The position numbers and the translations under genes are program-made. The notes under the pieces are model-generated. The model was given only the letters and a program-made list of their open reading frames with translations. It was not told where the DNA came from and did no database searches. Source: Talaromyces rugulosus (Eukaryota; Ascomycota; Eurotiomycetes; Eurotiales; Trichocomaceae). From it: a DNA stretch of 64,000 nt. Shown here one piece after another: positions 46,025 through 58,515 of the stretch. Every line of letters starts with the position of its first letter. Position 1 is the first letter of the stretch. The stretch spans positions 2,418,001 through 2,482,000 of the forward strand of contig NC_049562.1 of NCBI RefSeq assembly GCF_013368755.1, in the 5' to 3' direction.

Positions 46025-47664
46025 ATGTCGTATTATCCTCCTCCAGGGCCGCCCCAGTACGGCGGGTATCCGCCGCAACAGTATCCGCCGTCGAACAACT
46101 ACGGTGCTCCTCCGCCACAAGCCTACCCGTGAGTTTCGTCCCTTGAGGGGCAAATGCTTCAGGAAATTGACGGCATACTTTCCTTGCCCTTTGATAGGCC
46201 CCAGCAGAACTATGGTGGTTACCCTGGCCAGGGCCAGCAACACCACTATCAGCAGCAGCAGCAGCACTCTTCTCCCAACACCGGATACGGCTATCACACT
46301 CCCTCGCCGCAGCCGCCGTACAATGGCGGCGGTGGATACGATGTACGCCTACTTTTTCACTGCGAAAGTTTTGCGATGTTGTTCTAACTGGGTTATAGCG
46401 ACCTCCCCCGCCGCCGGCTGGATACGGCGTTCCTCCTCCATCGCATTCACCTCATCCGTCACACGGTGCCGGGTATGGACGGCAAGGTTTGTTATTCCAT
46501 ATTTCCTAGAGTATAATGAAGGTGTCTCTCTGACTCGGTCCAAATTCAAAAAGCTCCTGCACCACCCGGATACGGCCACCCAGCACCTCCACCCACCGGA
46601 GGCGTTTCTTTCGGCCATGGCGCGCCCCAAGGATACCAATTTCAATACTCCAAGTGTACCGGTCGGAGAAAGGCTTTGATGATCGGAATCAACTACTTTG
46701 GCCAGAAGGGCCAGCTGCGCGGGTGCATTAACGATGTCAAGAACATGTCTTCGTACTTGAACCAGGCCTTTGGCTACGCCCGAGAAGATATGGTGCTTCT
46801 CACCGATGACCAACAGAACCCGATGAGTCAGCCGACAAAGGCCAATATTCTCCGAGCTATGCACTGGCTGGTGAAAGATGCAGAGCCGAATGACTCTTTG
46901 TTCTTCCACTATTCTGGTAAGTTGAAATTCTTTATACCAAAAAAGAAAATAAAGGCACTAACGAAAGGTAAATATAGGGCACGGTGGTCAAACTCCCGAT
47001 CAGGATGGAGACGAAGATGATGGGTATGACGAAGTCATTTTCCCCGTTGATTTCCGATCGGCCGGACACATCGTGGACGATGAAATGCATCGTATCATGG
47101 TCAGACCCCTCCGACCCGGTGTTCGACTGACGGCTATTTTCGATTCCTGCCACTCCGGCTCCGCATTGGATCTTCCATACATCTACTCCACCCAAGGTGT
47201 GCTCAAGGAGCCCAACCTGGCCAAGGAAGCCGGTGCCGGTTTGCTTGGTGTTGTCTCGGCATACGCGCGTGGAGATATGGGAGGCATGATGTCTACTGCA
47301 ATGGGCCTCATCAAGAAGGTCGGCAAGGGCGACGAAGCCTACGAACGCACACGACAGACCAAGACCAGTCCCGCCGATGTCATCATGTGGTCTGGCAGCA
47401 AGGACGAGCAAACTAGTCAAGACGCAACCATCAACGGCCAAGCCACCGGCGCCATGTCGTGGGCTTTTATCAACGCTCTTAAGAAGAATCCTCAGCAGAG
47501 CTACGTCCAGTTGCTGAACAGTATCCGCGAAGAGCTCTCTACAAAGTATACCCAGAAGCCTCAGCTGAGCTGCAGTCACCCAATTGGTGAGTTCTTTTTT
47601 TTTTCCCTGCTATGCATGGTTCATACTGACAATTATAGACACCAATATCCTCTACGTTATGTAA
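46025..47664 (+). CDS. Type I metacaspase (CasA-like)
   Basis: Six exons (46025-46128, 46198-46342, 46399-46486, 46554-46916, 46978-47586, 47639-47664) give 444 aa. Residues 1-150 are a disordered Pro/Gln/Tyr/Gly-rich prodomain built from three small exons and the start of the fourth ([12 protein letters not shown], a run of glutamines, [12 protein letters not shown]), typical of fungal type I metacaspases. The caspase-like domain follows. The catalytic dyad is His235 (YSGHGGQ, codon split by intron 4) and Cys291 (FDSCHSGS). The enzyme is a calcium-dependent, Arg/Lys-specific cysteine protease with roles in stress, protein-aggregate handling and ageing. The final exon encodes only DTNILYVM. 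The catalytic core appears complete. Confidence 0.94.
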
Positions 47665-47955
47665 ATATGCTTGCTTCGAACAGCGACACAAAAGAATTGG
47701 ACTTTGCAGTTCACATTGATGATCCCGGCTTGTGTTACGATTATGGGTTTTGCCTGTCGACTTGGACTTTTCTCTTTTTTTCCTTAAGTAGTGGTCTCAT
47801 GGTTGTCATTTTGGTTGTGCTTTCTTTGATTTGCTGAAGCACGGTGGTATTGCTTCATGGTTTATGCTTTGATAATTATTGACAATACATATATTTTATA
47901 TTGCAGTTACGACTTGACTTGGGTATTTGTAGTATTTCACACGCCCTGTAACTCT

Positions 47956-49250
47956 TTACCATTTCTTCGGAGCCGAAACCACCGTCCTCGAAAAAGAAGC
48001 CGTGATGGTATCGTTATTATCACCCTTGCCCTTGCGCTGCTGCTTCGCCGTGATCCCCGTACGATCCGTCACCGGTGTAGCATTAATAATATTATCAAAG
48101 TCTTCATCATCCTCGCTGCCAGCAGACCCAGACTCGGCATCGGAATCAACAGGCAACGGCTCCGGCCGAGATATCGTCTCTGGTTGCGATTTTTCTTGCT
48201 CCTGCTGCTGCGCAGGGTTCTGGAAGCTTTTGGAGTTGAGGACTTTGCGACGGATTTCGGCCATTGCTTCTTCGTCGTCGTCGGAGTCGTCGGAGATGGC
48301 ATAGGGGTCTCGATCGTCGTCGTCGTCATCTTCTTCTTCTTCATCGCCACTTTTATCCTCTTCATTATCATCATCTTCTTCTTCGTCATCCGAGTTTGAA
48401 TTTCCTCTATGGTTCGTATTCCCGCGTTTCCACATATCGTCTGCGCCACCAGCGTCTCGCTCAGCGCGACTTTCATTGTATTCGCGCTCGATCTTGGTGA
48501 GCCATTCTTCCTCTGTTTTCTTGATTTCTTCCTCGCTCGAGCACGCCGCGTACCGTTTGAGGAGTTGGGAGTTGATGTTGATGAATGACTCGCCGTATGA
48601 AAAATGTTGTAGCACTTCCTCGGCCCAGTCGGCGTGTCCGCAGATGTAGAAGCAGGCTGCCAGGGCTTCGACGCAGTTTAGGCGCCACGGACGGCCGTAG
48701 TTGACTGAGTTGGCGGCGATGAGGTAGGGTACTAGCAGTTTAAAAGGTCCAAGGTTAGTCAAAGGCTTCTGGTTATGTGTGTGTGTGGTGAGGATGAGCG
48801 CACAGAGTCTTTCGCATTTTCCGCCAATTCGCGACCAGGGTACTTCTTTGACGCGCACCCACGAGCATTCGACGACTGCGGCGCCGTATTGCTCGAGGAG
48901 GTCGCGGTCTGCTGGAGAGAGGATATGTTTTGCGTTTGGCCTAGTACCAGTGCAAGCGATCAGCAGAAAGACTTTTTTTTTTTTTTTGAAAGGTCAAAGA
49001 CGTACGAAATCACAACTCCAGAATGCTTATGGCCAATAGACAACTCTCTCATCAGGCCAAAGTGCATAAGCCGCTTTCCCGAGCATCTCTTCGGATCACA
49101 GTGTCCAAGATCCCAACAGGCCGCCTTGAAAGACGGTCGCGATGTGTCGTTTTCTTGATCATTATCTTCGTTGGCGCGGGGCGCTGGCCGGTAACGCGGG
49201 GGACCTTTTTTGCCGCCTCGTGGGTAGTTGTCTTTCTTGTGTCGGACCAT
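47956..49250 (-). CDS. TSR3: TSR3, 18S rRNA aminocarboxypropyltransferase
   Basis: Three exons (49250-49006, 48940-48804, 48731-47956) give 385 aa. The core [75 protein letters not shown] and the RxCSGKRL element upstream match Tsr3. It transfers the aminocarboxypropyl group from S-adenosylmethionine to a hypermodified pseudouridine in 18S rRNA during late 40S maturation. The N-terminus is Lys/Arg-rich (possible nuclear or RNA-binding signal). The C-terminal 185 residues are strongly acidic and disordered, longer than in yeast. The second-intron acceptor was chosen to give [17 protein letters not shown]. It is divergent from the GGA gene with 377 bp between the start codons. Confidence 0.93.
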
Positions 49251-49627
49251 TGTGGATTAGAATAAATGAGGTACTTTCTGGGAATATAGTTGAGAGATAG
49301 AAAGAGAAACGAAGCAGTATTGTCAAAGAATCAGTGTTGAAGAATAATGTTGCTGCTCGCCGGAAGTGCGGTGTTGAGGCTGTCGTGGAAGCGGGTCTCT
49401 CTCCCAGCCCGCCTAAAGCCCACCGAAGATGCTCAACACCCGCCTTACAGCTGTCCACTAACACAAACAAGCAATCCCCAAGGCATCCATTCGCCGGGTC
49501 GCAATCACAGAATCCCACCCAGTTCTTCTGTTCTGGATTTCTGTTATCTTTCGATACTCCTCTTTTTTTTCCTTTTTTAGATACCACACCTGCGCCTCTT
49601 GCCAAACTGGAGGCTGCTTCCGCACGC
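49251..49627. promoter_or_regulatory. Compact divergent promoter region of TSR3 and GGA
   Basis: The two start codons lie 377 bp apart, so both promoters and both 5' UTRs must fit here. T-rich tracts lie near 49560-49580. No gene is seen. Confidence 0.5.
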
Positions 49628-52007
49628 ATGGCGGCGAGGGACCGCTTCGGTTCATTTGCCGATCCATCGCTGACACCACTTCAACGAGCTATACGTGGGT
49701 TTCTTTCTTTTTTGTTGTCTGTTTGTTCTACAGAGGACTAACCAGGTCAATAGACAATGCTAGCGATCCGACAAACTACGAGCCGAACCTTGCGCTGAAT
49801 CTCGAAGTCGCAGACTTGATCAATTCCAAGAAAGGCAATGCGTGAGTGGGGCAGACAGCTTTATACAAATAGAAAAAAAGAGAGAAGAAAAAAAGGATGG
49901 AATAACTGACACGAACCCAAAAGGCCTCGAGAAGCAGCTATTGCTATCGTCCATCTGATCAACTCCCGGAATCAGAATGTCGCTCTCTTAGCCCTCGCTG
50001 TGAGACACACCCAAAAAAAACAAAACAACCGTTTTTTGTTTTAAAACAAAAAGTCGAAAATGCAGAGGAACTGACAAGAGGATTAGCTTCTTGATATATG
50101 CGTGAAGAACTGCGGATATCCTTTCCATCTCCAAATCAGCACGAAAGAGTTTCTCAATGAGCTCGTCCGGCGGTTTCCCGAGCGACCTCCGCTGCGGCCA
50201 TCGCGGGTGCAGCATCGGATACTCGAGTCAATTGAAGAATGGCGGCAAACGATATGTCAGACGTCACGGTATAAGGAGGACTTGGGTTTTATTAGGGATA
50301 TGCATCGGCTTTTGCTCTACAAGGGATACCAGTTTCCGGAAGTGAGAGGTGAAGATGCAGCGGTCTTGAACCCTTCCGACGTATGATTAAAGATGATCCA
50401 TTCAAAAATATCGATGCGTGCTGACATTTCTCAAGTCTCTCAGGTCGGCAGAAGAGATGGAAGAGGAGGAAAAAGCGGCGCAGTCTGCGAAACTTCAGGA
50501 GCTGATCAGACGAGGAACCCCGCAGGATTTACAGGAGGCCAACCGGCTTATGAAAGTGATGGCGGGCTATGATACGAGGAACAAGACCGATTATCGGGCA
50601 AAGGCTGCTGAGGAAGTTTCGTATGTTCAGCAAAAGGCCAAGATTTTGGAAGAGATGCTGCAGAGTATCAAGCCGGGCGATACAATAGCTGCTGGAGATG
50701 TATTCGAGGTATGACAGAGTTTTCTAACGGGTTTGGTTTATTGATATTGATGAATGTTAGGAACTTGCAAGTGCCCTTCAGAGTGCACATCCCAAGATTC
50801 AGAAGATGTGTGACGAGGAGTCGGAAGACACGGAGGCAGTGGAGAAACTTAAACAGATCAGCGATAGTATCCAACGGACTGTTGAGAGATATAAATTAGT
50901 CAAGGGCGGCGACTTTGATGGCGCATCTAGGATTCCCAAGGGCACGCTGGGTACAACAACTGGTGTTTCCAAGAATGCCAACAATGAGCTATCCTTGATT
51001 GATTTTGACCCTGAGCCCGCCTCGAATGGAGCTGAAGCCGACCAACCAGCTGCGACGTCTTTGGAAGATGATTTGCTGGGACTCTCCTTTCAAGATAAAG
51101 CTACTCCGGGTCCAGTCAATTTAGGATTTGGTGAGTCTTCTTCTGTTGTGCTCGCTTCTTGAGAATCCGCTAATTATTTATTCAATTAGACGGTCCTCCA
51201 GCAGCAACCAGCTCTGGTGCTCCCCCGCCAAGTCAACCCCAGGAATCCAGCGGACTTCAGCGCAACTATGATATTCTCTCCGCGATTTCGGCGTCTCGGT
51301 CTGGCTCTCAGTCATCGACACCAGCGCCGCCTCCGCCAAGTCAGCCGAATCGATCTTCCCCGGCGCCGGCAGCGGATCCTTTTGCATCTTTGATTTCAGG
51401 TGGTTCCAGGACGTCGTCTCCCTTTGCTGCAGCGCAGTCATCGACCGGTCACGCACAATCACCGTCGCTCGTCGACCTGGCAGGAGGACCAACACCGCCT
51501 CCTGGCCCAAGTCAAGCGGCGTCGACTAGTGGTGGTGGTGCATTTGACGACGAGTGGAGTTTTACATCTTCTCTGCCGGAGAGCACATTACCAACATCCA
51601 ACAGAGTGCGCGTTCTCAACTCTTCTCTTGTAATTGACTTTGAAGTTCGACGAAGACCCGAGGACACCAAGTCTATCCAAATGGTAGCACTATTTTCCAA
51701 CGCTACCAACCAGGCCTTGACAGAACTGCACTTTCAAGTAGCCGTCGAGCGAGTAAGTTTTTCTGCTTCTTGTAGCAAGTAGAACATGCATTCTAACCGT
51801 CTATAGGCATATACGCTACAGCTTCGACCACAGTCTGGCCGGGACATCGCGCCCCTTCAATCCATCGGAGTGAAACAAGAAATGCTGATTGAAAATATCG
51901 AACCTGGAAAGGGAAATTCGGTGAGAATACGGTTCAAGGTATCATATCGGGCTGGAGGAAAAGCCAACGAAGAGCAAGGCATGGTTCCTCCATTAGGAAT
52001 ATCGTAA
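49628..52007 (+). CDS. GGA2: GGA-family clathrin adaptor (VHS-GAT-GAE)
   Basis: Eight exons (49628-49694, 49754-49841, 49924-49999, 50087-50380, 50436-50708, 50761-51130, 51190-51752, 51807-52007) give 643 aa. The VHS domain (about residues 15-155: AIHNASDPTNYEPNLALNLEVADLIN ... LLDICVKNCGYPFHLQI) is followed by a GAT domain (about 200-300, with coiled KAAEEVSYVQQKAKILEEML and ELASALQSAHPKIQKMCDEE). A Ser/Pro-rich hinge containing DLLGLSF-type clathrin box sequence comes next, then the GAE ear (about 525-640, SSLVIDFEVRRRPEDTKSIQMVALFSN). GGA proteins bind Arf-GTP at the trans-Golgi and sort cargo to endosomes. Acceptors for exons 3 and 5 are AAG, chosen because no CAG/TAG alternative keeps the frame. 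Assignment as GGA1 versus GGA2 is arbitrary. Confidence 0.92.
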
Positions 52008-54751
52008 CCAAACATGACGAGAGTTTATACCTTATTCTCTTTTTTCTTTTTCTTTTTACGTTTCTCAAAAGGGCAATCTCGTTGAGCGCAGATTATCTTG
52101 CATATTTTTTGTGGCTGTTTTTCACTCTTTTTGAGTACAATCTATATTACTTGTCATGTTTTTTTTTCTGTCAATCGTTTGGATATAGTGAGAGAGTGAC
52201 TAGGATTAGTGTAGAGGACGGTTGATCATTGGACGGTTTCAATGTTCTTATGGATCAAGCTACTACTGTTTTTGAATGATAAATCCGTCCAATCCCGTTG
52301 AGGTCGCAACTACTGTATAGTACATGGCCCCCCTTGTTCTAGTTAATCACACCTGAATCATGCTTGAACGCGTCAGCTGTTGGAAATATGAACATGGGTA
52401 CATGTATCGACACTAACCTGATAGATCTTGCAGGCTGGATAACGTTATATATGGCGTTTTTTTGCGTCGGCGTGCCCGGGTTCTTGAGCCACTAACATTT
52501 TAGAGGCGCATATTGGGTCTAGATCAAGTTAAGAACCAACATCCCTATGACATATGTGGACTTTCCAGATCGAGGAGCATTACTCATGAGCAAATTTTTG
52601 AGTCACCAAAAAAACACTGGAATCTTTGATATAGGTACGTAGAAGAACATTGAGCCCTTTGCTCGCAACTCGAACCGGGAAGGGAAACTCGGCACCTTCG
52701 TAGAATGCTTCCATTTCAGGCAAAATCGCGGTTTTATGTTATTCTTTGGGTTTCGGGCTTCGGACCTCCGTGTGTATACGTATCTCTTTTCGCCACCCAG
52801 TTTGACCCTCAATTCTTCCTGCCTATCAGCTAACGCAATATGTTACACTCTGTTAGAACTGAGCATTGTACATGATTAGTAGTTCAACCGATAAGGCTGA
52901 AGGGATAACGCCAAAAAAACTGCCCGGATCTACGAAAGGGGATCCTCTTTTGGTATGCTTGCTGCTTGGCAGGTCCATGCGGGCACGAGGTGAACGAACC
53001 CCTGCTCAATGCGGTAGTGGCTTATTAATTACTCGTTTAGGAAATAATCCTTTACGCCGGTTTTTTTTTTTTTTTTTTTTTTTTCTTCCTCCATCACGTT
53101 GCAGTATCCTGCTGCTATTGTATTTTTATTATTATTATTATTTTTAGGGACAAGTAGTGATCCGCTTGGTGTAACTCGACAGAGGTGTGCAAATCGTCAG
53201 TGTATTCGCCATCGAGCTGGTACAACAAGCGAACTCCACTCTGAACACGAAGAGTAGGTTGTGGCTAAGCAGGTTGTTTCCCAGTCTAGATACTTGTGGA
53301 GAAAGGTGGGCCACAAGTGGCAAATGTGTCAGGCCATCAACGACATAACTGGTGGAATTGATTAGAAGCGAATAAGAATATTGGGGAGGAGGGGGGGGGG
53401 ATCGGGGGTTTCCGACACGGGGGGAGGGTCGATCAAGGACGATAAGATCGCTACCAGCACGGTTCTATATCCCCATACCCATGTCTATGTATTCCGTATT
53501 GACTTGCCAAGCCCGAAGGAGGCGGCCAAGAAGGCCAAAGGAATTGCCCAGGTTTTGGTTTTGTTCGTTTCCAGAGTCGTGTGTACTTGGCCATTACGTA
53601 CGGAGCAACAGTCTGAAGGTTACTGATAGTAGTATGGTGATCGTGTACTACTAGGATAAGCGCACGTGCTTGGGCTACTTGGTGCCTTCGGCCTAGACTC
53701 GGCGAGGCCAACATGAGGCAAAAGTGCCGAGTATGCAGGGGCCCAAGATTCTCAACATTTCTCATAAACTAGACTTTACTCCAGTGGGTCAGTTCAGAGA
53801 AGAAGAAGAAAAAAGAGAAGAAAATTTTTGTAGTTGCATCCCTGCAAGGTTACGGTTGAAGCCGCCCTTGCAGTGCTGTGGTAGGTAGTATTAGTATTAG
53901 GTAGTTTCCTTATTGGGGAGACCGCGAACGTCAGGGTGCTGAGAACGGCTGTTGTTGTATTATTGGATGTATGTATGTGGCGGTATCGGTACCGGCGAGT
54001 ATCAGGCTGTAATCAAGGGTATCGTGCCCGACCACGGACTAGGTCACAACAGGACTAGTGGGCGCAGGGCCGAGGGCGCTAACCCTAAGTGGGCGGGGCC
54101 GAGAACGGGCGGCGGCTATTGGCAGAGCGGCGCACTAAGGCTGCAGCACGGACATTCCTCAGGCCCAGACTCGCCGAGCTCCTGCGCTAGTCCGCATCCG
54201 GAGGCACGGCTTGGCGCGACCCACGGAACTGGCTGCGATGCCTGAGCGTATTATTACAATACGCGTATTATTACTCTGCATTCCTGCATCTACACTGCAA
54301 GTGCTGCGGAGCAACTAGCTGCACTGTGCAGTGGCTAGTTGTGTGCACTGCAGAGCGATAGTCAGCAGGCGCATCAATAACAAATATCATCTCTCTGTAT
54401 ATAACTGCATAAACTACAGCGGGAGAGTACATAGTATCAGCATGTATCATCTGTTAGGAAGGTGCCATGCCAGCCCGCGACCCATGGATCACAAAGCGGG
54501 TAGACGGTCAGTCTTGATCTTCACCCCAGCGTTGCCTCTGCCCGTCCCATGGGAGCCGTCGCCAGTCCAGACACAACGTGACAGCTGCACCCCCGCTTCT
54601 GCCTCTTGCTGCTGTTGATTCTCGAGCTATATCTACCTCTGCCTCGTCGCCCATTCTTATCGTCTCGGTCCCAGTTGCTCTTACTGACATTGCACCCTAT
54701 TTTTTTTTTAAATCACTCATCCCCAAAGCCTATCTATCCCATTCTTCCACG
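52008..54751. promoter_or_regulatory. 2.7-kb intergenic region upstream of the 54752 gene
   Basis: A gap of this size is unusual in the window. It contains no coding sequence I can support. It holds a 24-nt T run (53061-53084), a G-rich stretch (53383-53430), a hairpin-forming inverted repeat (54312-54341) and several microsatellite-like TTA runs (53124-53145). Long upstream regions in filamentous fungi often accompany developmental or regulatory genes, so much of it may be a large promoter and 5' leader. Confidence 0.45.
54312..54341. repeat. Imperfect inverted repeat upstream of the 54752 gene
   Basis: CAACTAGC at 54312-54319 pairs exactly with GCTAGTTG at 54334-54341. The inner TGCAC and GTGCA steps continue the stem with a 3-nt bulge, leaving almost no loop. 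The element is about 410 bp upstream of the start codon. Confidence 0.7.
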
Positions 54752-56057
54752 ATGGGGTCTACTGGCTTCAGCTTTGACATGGACGCCCAAACCATCCAAC
54801 GCTCCAAGGAGGAGAACCAAGAACGGTACATTCTCTCTCTCTCTCTCTCTCTCTCTCTATTCTTTCTGTATACTGACATATTGTAGCGCCTTTGTGGCTG
54901 CCTCGCGACGCAAAGACCGCAGCCTCGATGCGCGTCTGGAGTCGGCCAACCGAGCCTCCATGCTTCACAAGAAGCGCACCGGCAAGGCTCTGCACATCAC
55001 CAAGGAGATCGTCGAGCGAGAGGCCATGTACGAGGAAGTCGACGAGCGATATCAAGAGAAACGCATGAAACTACTCAAGGCCCATACCACCGAGCTAGAA
55101 GCCCAGTTCCATCGCCATCTCATGGCCGCCATGGCCTATGGTCCCAACGCCGCCGCCAACGCCAACAGCAACCGCGCCTCTTTTGGGGGTGGTCGTGTCT
55201 CTCAGGGTGGCGGCATCCAGAAGATGCGCATCGACGTGCCAGCCGCTCAATCCTTCTTTCCCGAGCGCTCACAGCAGCAGCAACAGTCGCTGTCGCCTAC
55301 TACCCCGTCTTCTATCAAACAAGACCCTACAAGCCCAACCTTTGGTAGCTCATATCCGTCCCCTGCCGAGTCTTATGTCCAGACCCCGGGTAGTTACTAC
55401 ATGGCCCCTACCCAGCAATGCCCCCCATACCTCTCTCAACAGCAAATGTCCGCGTTTATGCCTCAGCATCTAAACTCCTCGCCGCCGTGGGACTCAACAC
55501 AGCAGTTCCTAGCTCTGCAGCAGTCAGTGAACGCCTTGGAGACCAGTCCCGGGCAAATGGCTTCCATGACACAGATGGTACCACAACCTTCTCAGCCTAT
55601 CCGGCAACGAGTCGCATCTGTGCCAGACGTCCTGTTGTTCCAACAACAATATATGACTCCATCCGTACCGGATGTCTCTCGGGCTCAGTCCGAACCTTTT
55701 ATTCCCGACAACCACGAAGACCAGATGATGCCAGTGCTGACGAATAACAACAACAACAATAATAACAACAACGCGGGCCTTTCACCGCCCCCGATGACAT
55801 CCAACTCATCGCAGACCAGCTCTGAAGACAAACAGTCCCCCGTGTTGGGACAAGATTCGTTTGTCCATGTTAATAAAGAGGCAGTCCTCGGGATGACCGA
55901 AGTGCTGGATACCAACTTTGACCCCGAGTACACTGACTTTTTTGATTTCTCCACTGCTTTGGAGGACCAGTGGCAGATGCCCATGGCTGATCCTTGCTAC
56001 GAGGACTGGGGGCATTTGGAGAATGTGGACTACGAACTGGCTGTTTCTGGCATATGA
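54752..56057 (+). CDS. Conserved low-complexity protein, probably regulatory; family not recognised
   Basis: Two exons, 54752-54825 and 54887-56057, give 414 aa. The intron contains a (CT)n run before its acceptor, and the exon junction gives ERAFVAASRRKDRSLDARLE. The first 110 residues are highly charged and helical, with basic pieces such as LHKKRTGKALHITKEIV and KRMKLLKAHTTELEAQFHRHL. They look like a conserved, possibly DNA- or protein-binding helical domain, not one I can name. The remainder is Gln/Ser/Pro/Asn-rich, including a ten-asparagine run, and ends in an acidic part (DPEYTDFFDFSTALEDQW). An acidic tail with Gln/Asn-rich linkers is typical of transcription regulators, so regulation is an inference from composition. 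It stands isolated between two large noncoding gaps. The open frame also reads leftward through the intron, but that extension has no support. Confidence 0.72.
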
Positions 56058-58515
56058 GATATGTATTAACTTTGTACTTGTATCGTACGGCGGCGTTATT
56101 GCGCGGATACTTGCTTTTTATTCTATCTAGGTTTTGAAGCGAGGGAGTTTTTTTCTACAGAGGATACCAGCTTATTATTGTTAGGATATCATTAATCAAT
56201 TTAATTTAATTAAGTTGACTTGATAATTGAGTTGAAATGTAAACTATAAACCTGTGCTCTGTGCCCTGTGCTCTGTGCGGGGCGTGTGGTGTGGTGTGGC
56301 GAGTACGTACCAGCTAACTAGCTAGTTAACCGCCGTTATCATTCCTAACGCATCATCTGACGATGCCCGCTCGCTCGCTACCTAGCTTAGCTTATGAATT
56401 GAGTTGCGCAAGGACCGATAAACTACATTTTAGCAGGAAATACACCTTGTAAGCCGATACCATTATTCTTAGTAAATTCTGATAAATCCTGCATAAGCAA
56501 CGCGACTGGCCGGATGGGCGTTGGCCTCGATCGATCGATGTGCGCCATGCCAGGCCTGATGCGTCAGGCATCGAATCACCTTCCCTGTCTAATTTTTTAA
56601 TCATGCTCAGAGAAGAACGGATTGTGGGGCGATTTGTGTGTGACAGGCTGCGACTTGCTGGCTGTTACCTGGGGATGCACAGCCTAACAGGGCACTGGAG
56701 GGGGAGGGGGGGTTGGTGACAGAGAGCAGAGAGAGAGTAGTGGGTGATTTTAAAGTTGCGCTAGCCTTCTCGGATCTGCCTGCCCTCCCATCCGGAGCGG
56801 GGCAAGTTCCTTGCCTTGCAGCTTGTGATTGGATCAAAAGGCAATCAGACCTGCGTCCATCAATATAGTGGGTCCAAAACCTTATCGGGCTCGAGCTCTT
56901 TTTTTTTTTTCCTTTCCCTCTCTCTCTCTCGTATTTAATTGGTACACAGCTACTACACACAGTGGTATGGTAACGTATGGTAACTTTTTTGTCATTGATC
57001 CAGTAACAACCAACCAACCAACCCTCATCGCACGGGCTTTTTTTTTTTTAGTGTTTGTATTGCCCCGCAATTTAGCTGCAAAAGTTTATGCCTATGAGAA
57101 AACCAGTGTTTGATACGAGGACCAATTGATATAGACTTGGACGCTCAGACAGTGGCAAGCAGTTCATGATCGATCGTATATTCGCTTTCTTTCTGTGGGT
57201 TAGTCTACCTCAGTACGGATTTTCTTTCTCTTCTCTGCTCAACGGTCGAAAGGAAGGGAAGACCCTTTCCAGGGTATATCCGACCATGGCGATACTTGCC
57301 ACCGTGACCTGGTCCTGGACCGGGCGTAAAATACATGTATCGTCTCTGTACATTCTTAGCAATATGCTGGGTATATTCGTGTATTGTATTGTCACTTGCC
57401 CGTAAAATAATATCCCTCTTATCTACCCTCACTATTTTTTTTGTTACAATACCATGGCTAGGCTGCCTTGTACATAAACATGGACAACCTGAGGCTTTTT
57501 CTCTTTTTTTTTCTTTCTTTCTTTCTTTTCTTGTAAGGACCGTCTGAGTTAATAGACTCTTTTTTCCAACCATGACAAACAAGGTAATCCATTCAAAAAC
57601 TGATGTCAATTAATCTACTAACCCACCGTAGTTAACAATTATTAATAATCCGGGAAATGCCCACAGAGGCTAAAGAAGAGCTCGTATTAGCTAATTGCCA
57701 AAAAGTCTCGCCCATTGGCACCCGTTGATCGGATAACTCATCCAGACGAATTCAGCAAGTGGGGAGAGAGAAAAGAGGTCTGAACTGAGCCACAGTTGTT
57801 GAAGAAATCTTTCCGCATCGCTTGGGGTGGTTAGGCACTATGTCACTGTGTAGAAATTTCTGAAAAATAGAGAAAAAAATGGAAAAAAGGGGGGAACTCC
57901 TTGATGGAACCTACTAGAACGGAATAATCTCCAATCTACATACAATGTTACTCTTTTCAAAAGATATTATTGTAAAGCTGTAATCCGCCGGTAACCACGC
58001 TATACTTGGTAAACTATAGTAGTTGACTTAGTCACCCGAAAGCTCGAGTAGTAACAGCCCAGAACGGTCAGTCCCCAAGAGGGCGCCCGCCGATCACTTC
58101 CTAGTAGACTCGATCACGTTCAACTAATTACTTAGCACCACTGTTAGGACAACTCGGTAGTAGTGGAATCGTGGATGGATCATTAAGCCTAATAACGTAC
58201 ACGTTCTGCCACATTGCTTTTAGAGTCAAATCGTGCATCATGCACAGCAGATCCCACTAGGCTACAAAAAGTCAACTGTTTTCTTGGCAGCCTCGAAGAG
58301 ACGAAAATTTCTCGCTTTTCGGCTTCTTATCTGATCATGTCCGCGAAAAACACTCGGAATAGCATCATCAAGTGTCATATGATATTTTTAAAAAAAAAAT
58401 CGCCACCGTCAAAATTCGAATCGGACTAGACTTTGCAAAAAAAAAAAGAACGTTGATGTGGCAAACAAGCCTCGGCCCTGGCAGTAAGTAGTAAATATTT
58501 ACATCCGTATAATCA
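56058..58515. other. 2.5-kb intergenic region
   Basis: It lies between converging genes (54752 gene on +, SDS23 on -), so most should be 3' flank. I see short tandem repeats (the tgtgctctgtg run near 56256-56278), T-rich and CT-rich tracts and AT-rich sequence, but no open frame with a convincing protein. Confidence 0.5.

Noticed and set aside
46201..46340. CAG/CCG repeat-rich exons of the metacaspase as a separate repeat element
   Set aside because: They translate in frame into the normal Pro/Gln-rich prodomain of type I metacaspases.
53061..53084. A long T run as a transposon or polyadenylated retrocopy tail
   Set aside because: No coding remnant, no target-site duplication and no terminal repeats were found next to it. 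It looks like simple-sequence expansion.
54606..54751. Extension of the 54752 gene upstream through an open frame starting at 54606
   Set aside because: The longer frame runs through the (CT)n intron without splicing and its extra residues are low-complexity Leu/Pro/Ser. Splicing at 54825/54887 gives a coherent, conserved-looking protein.
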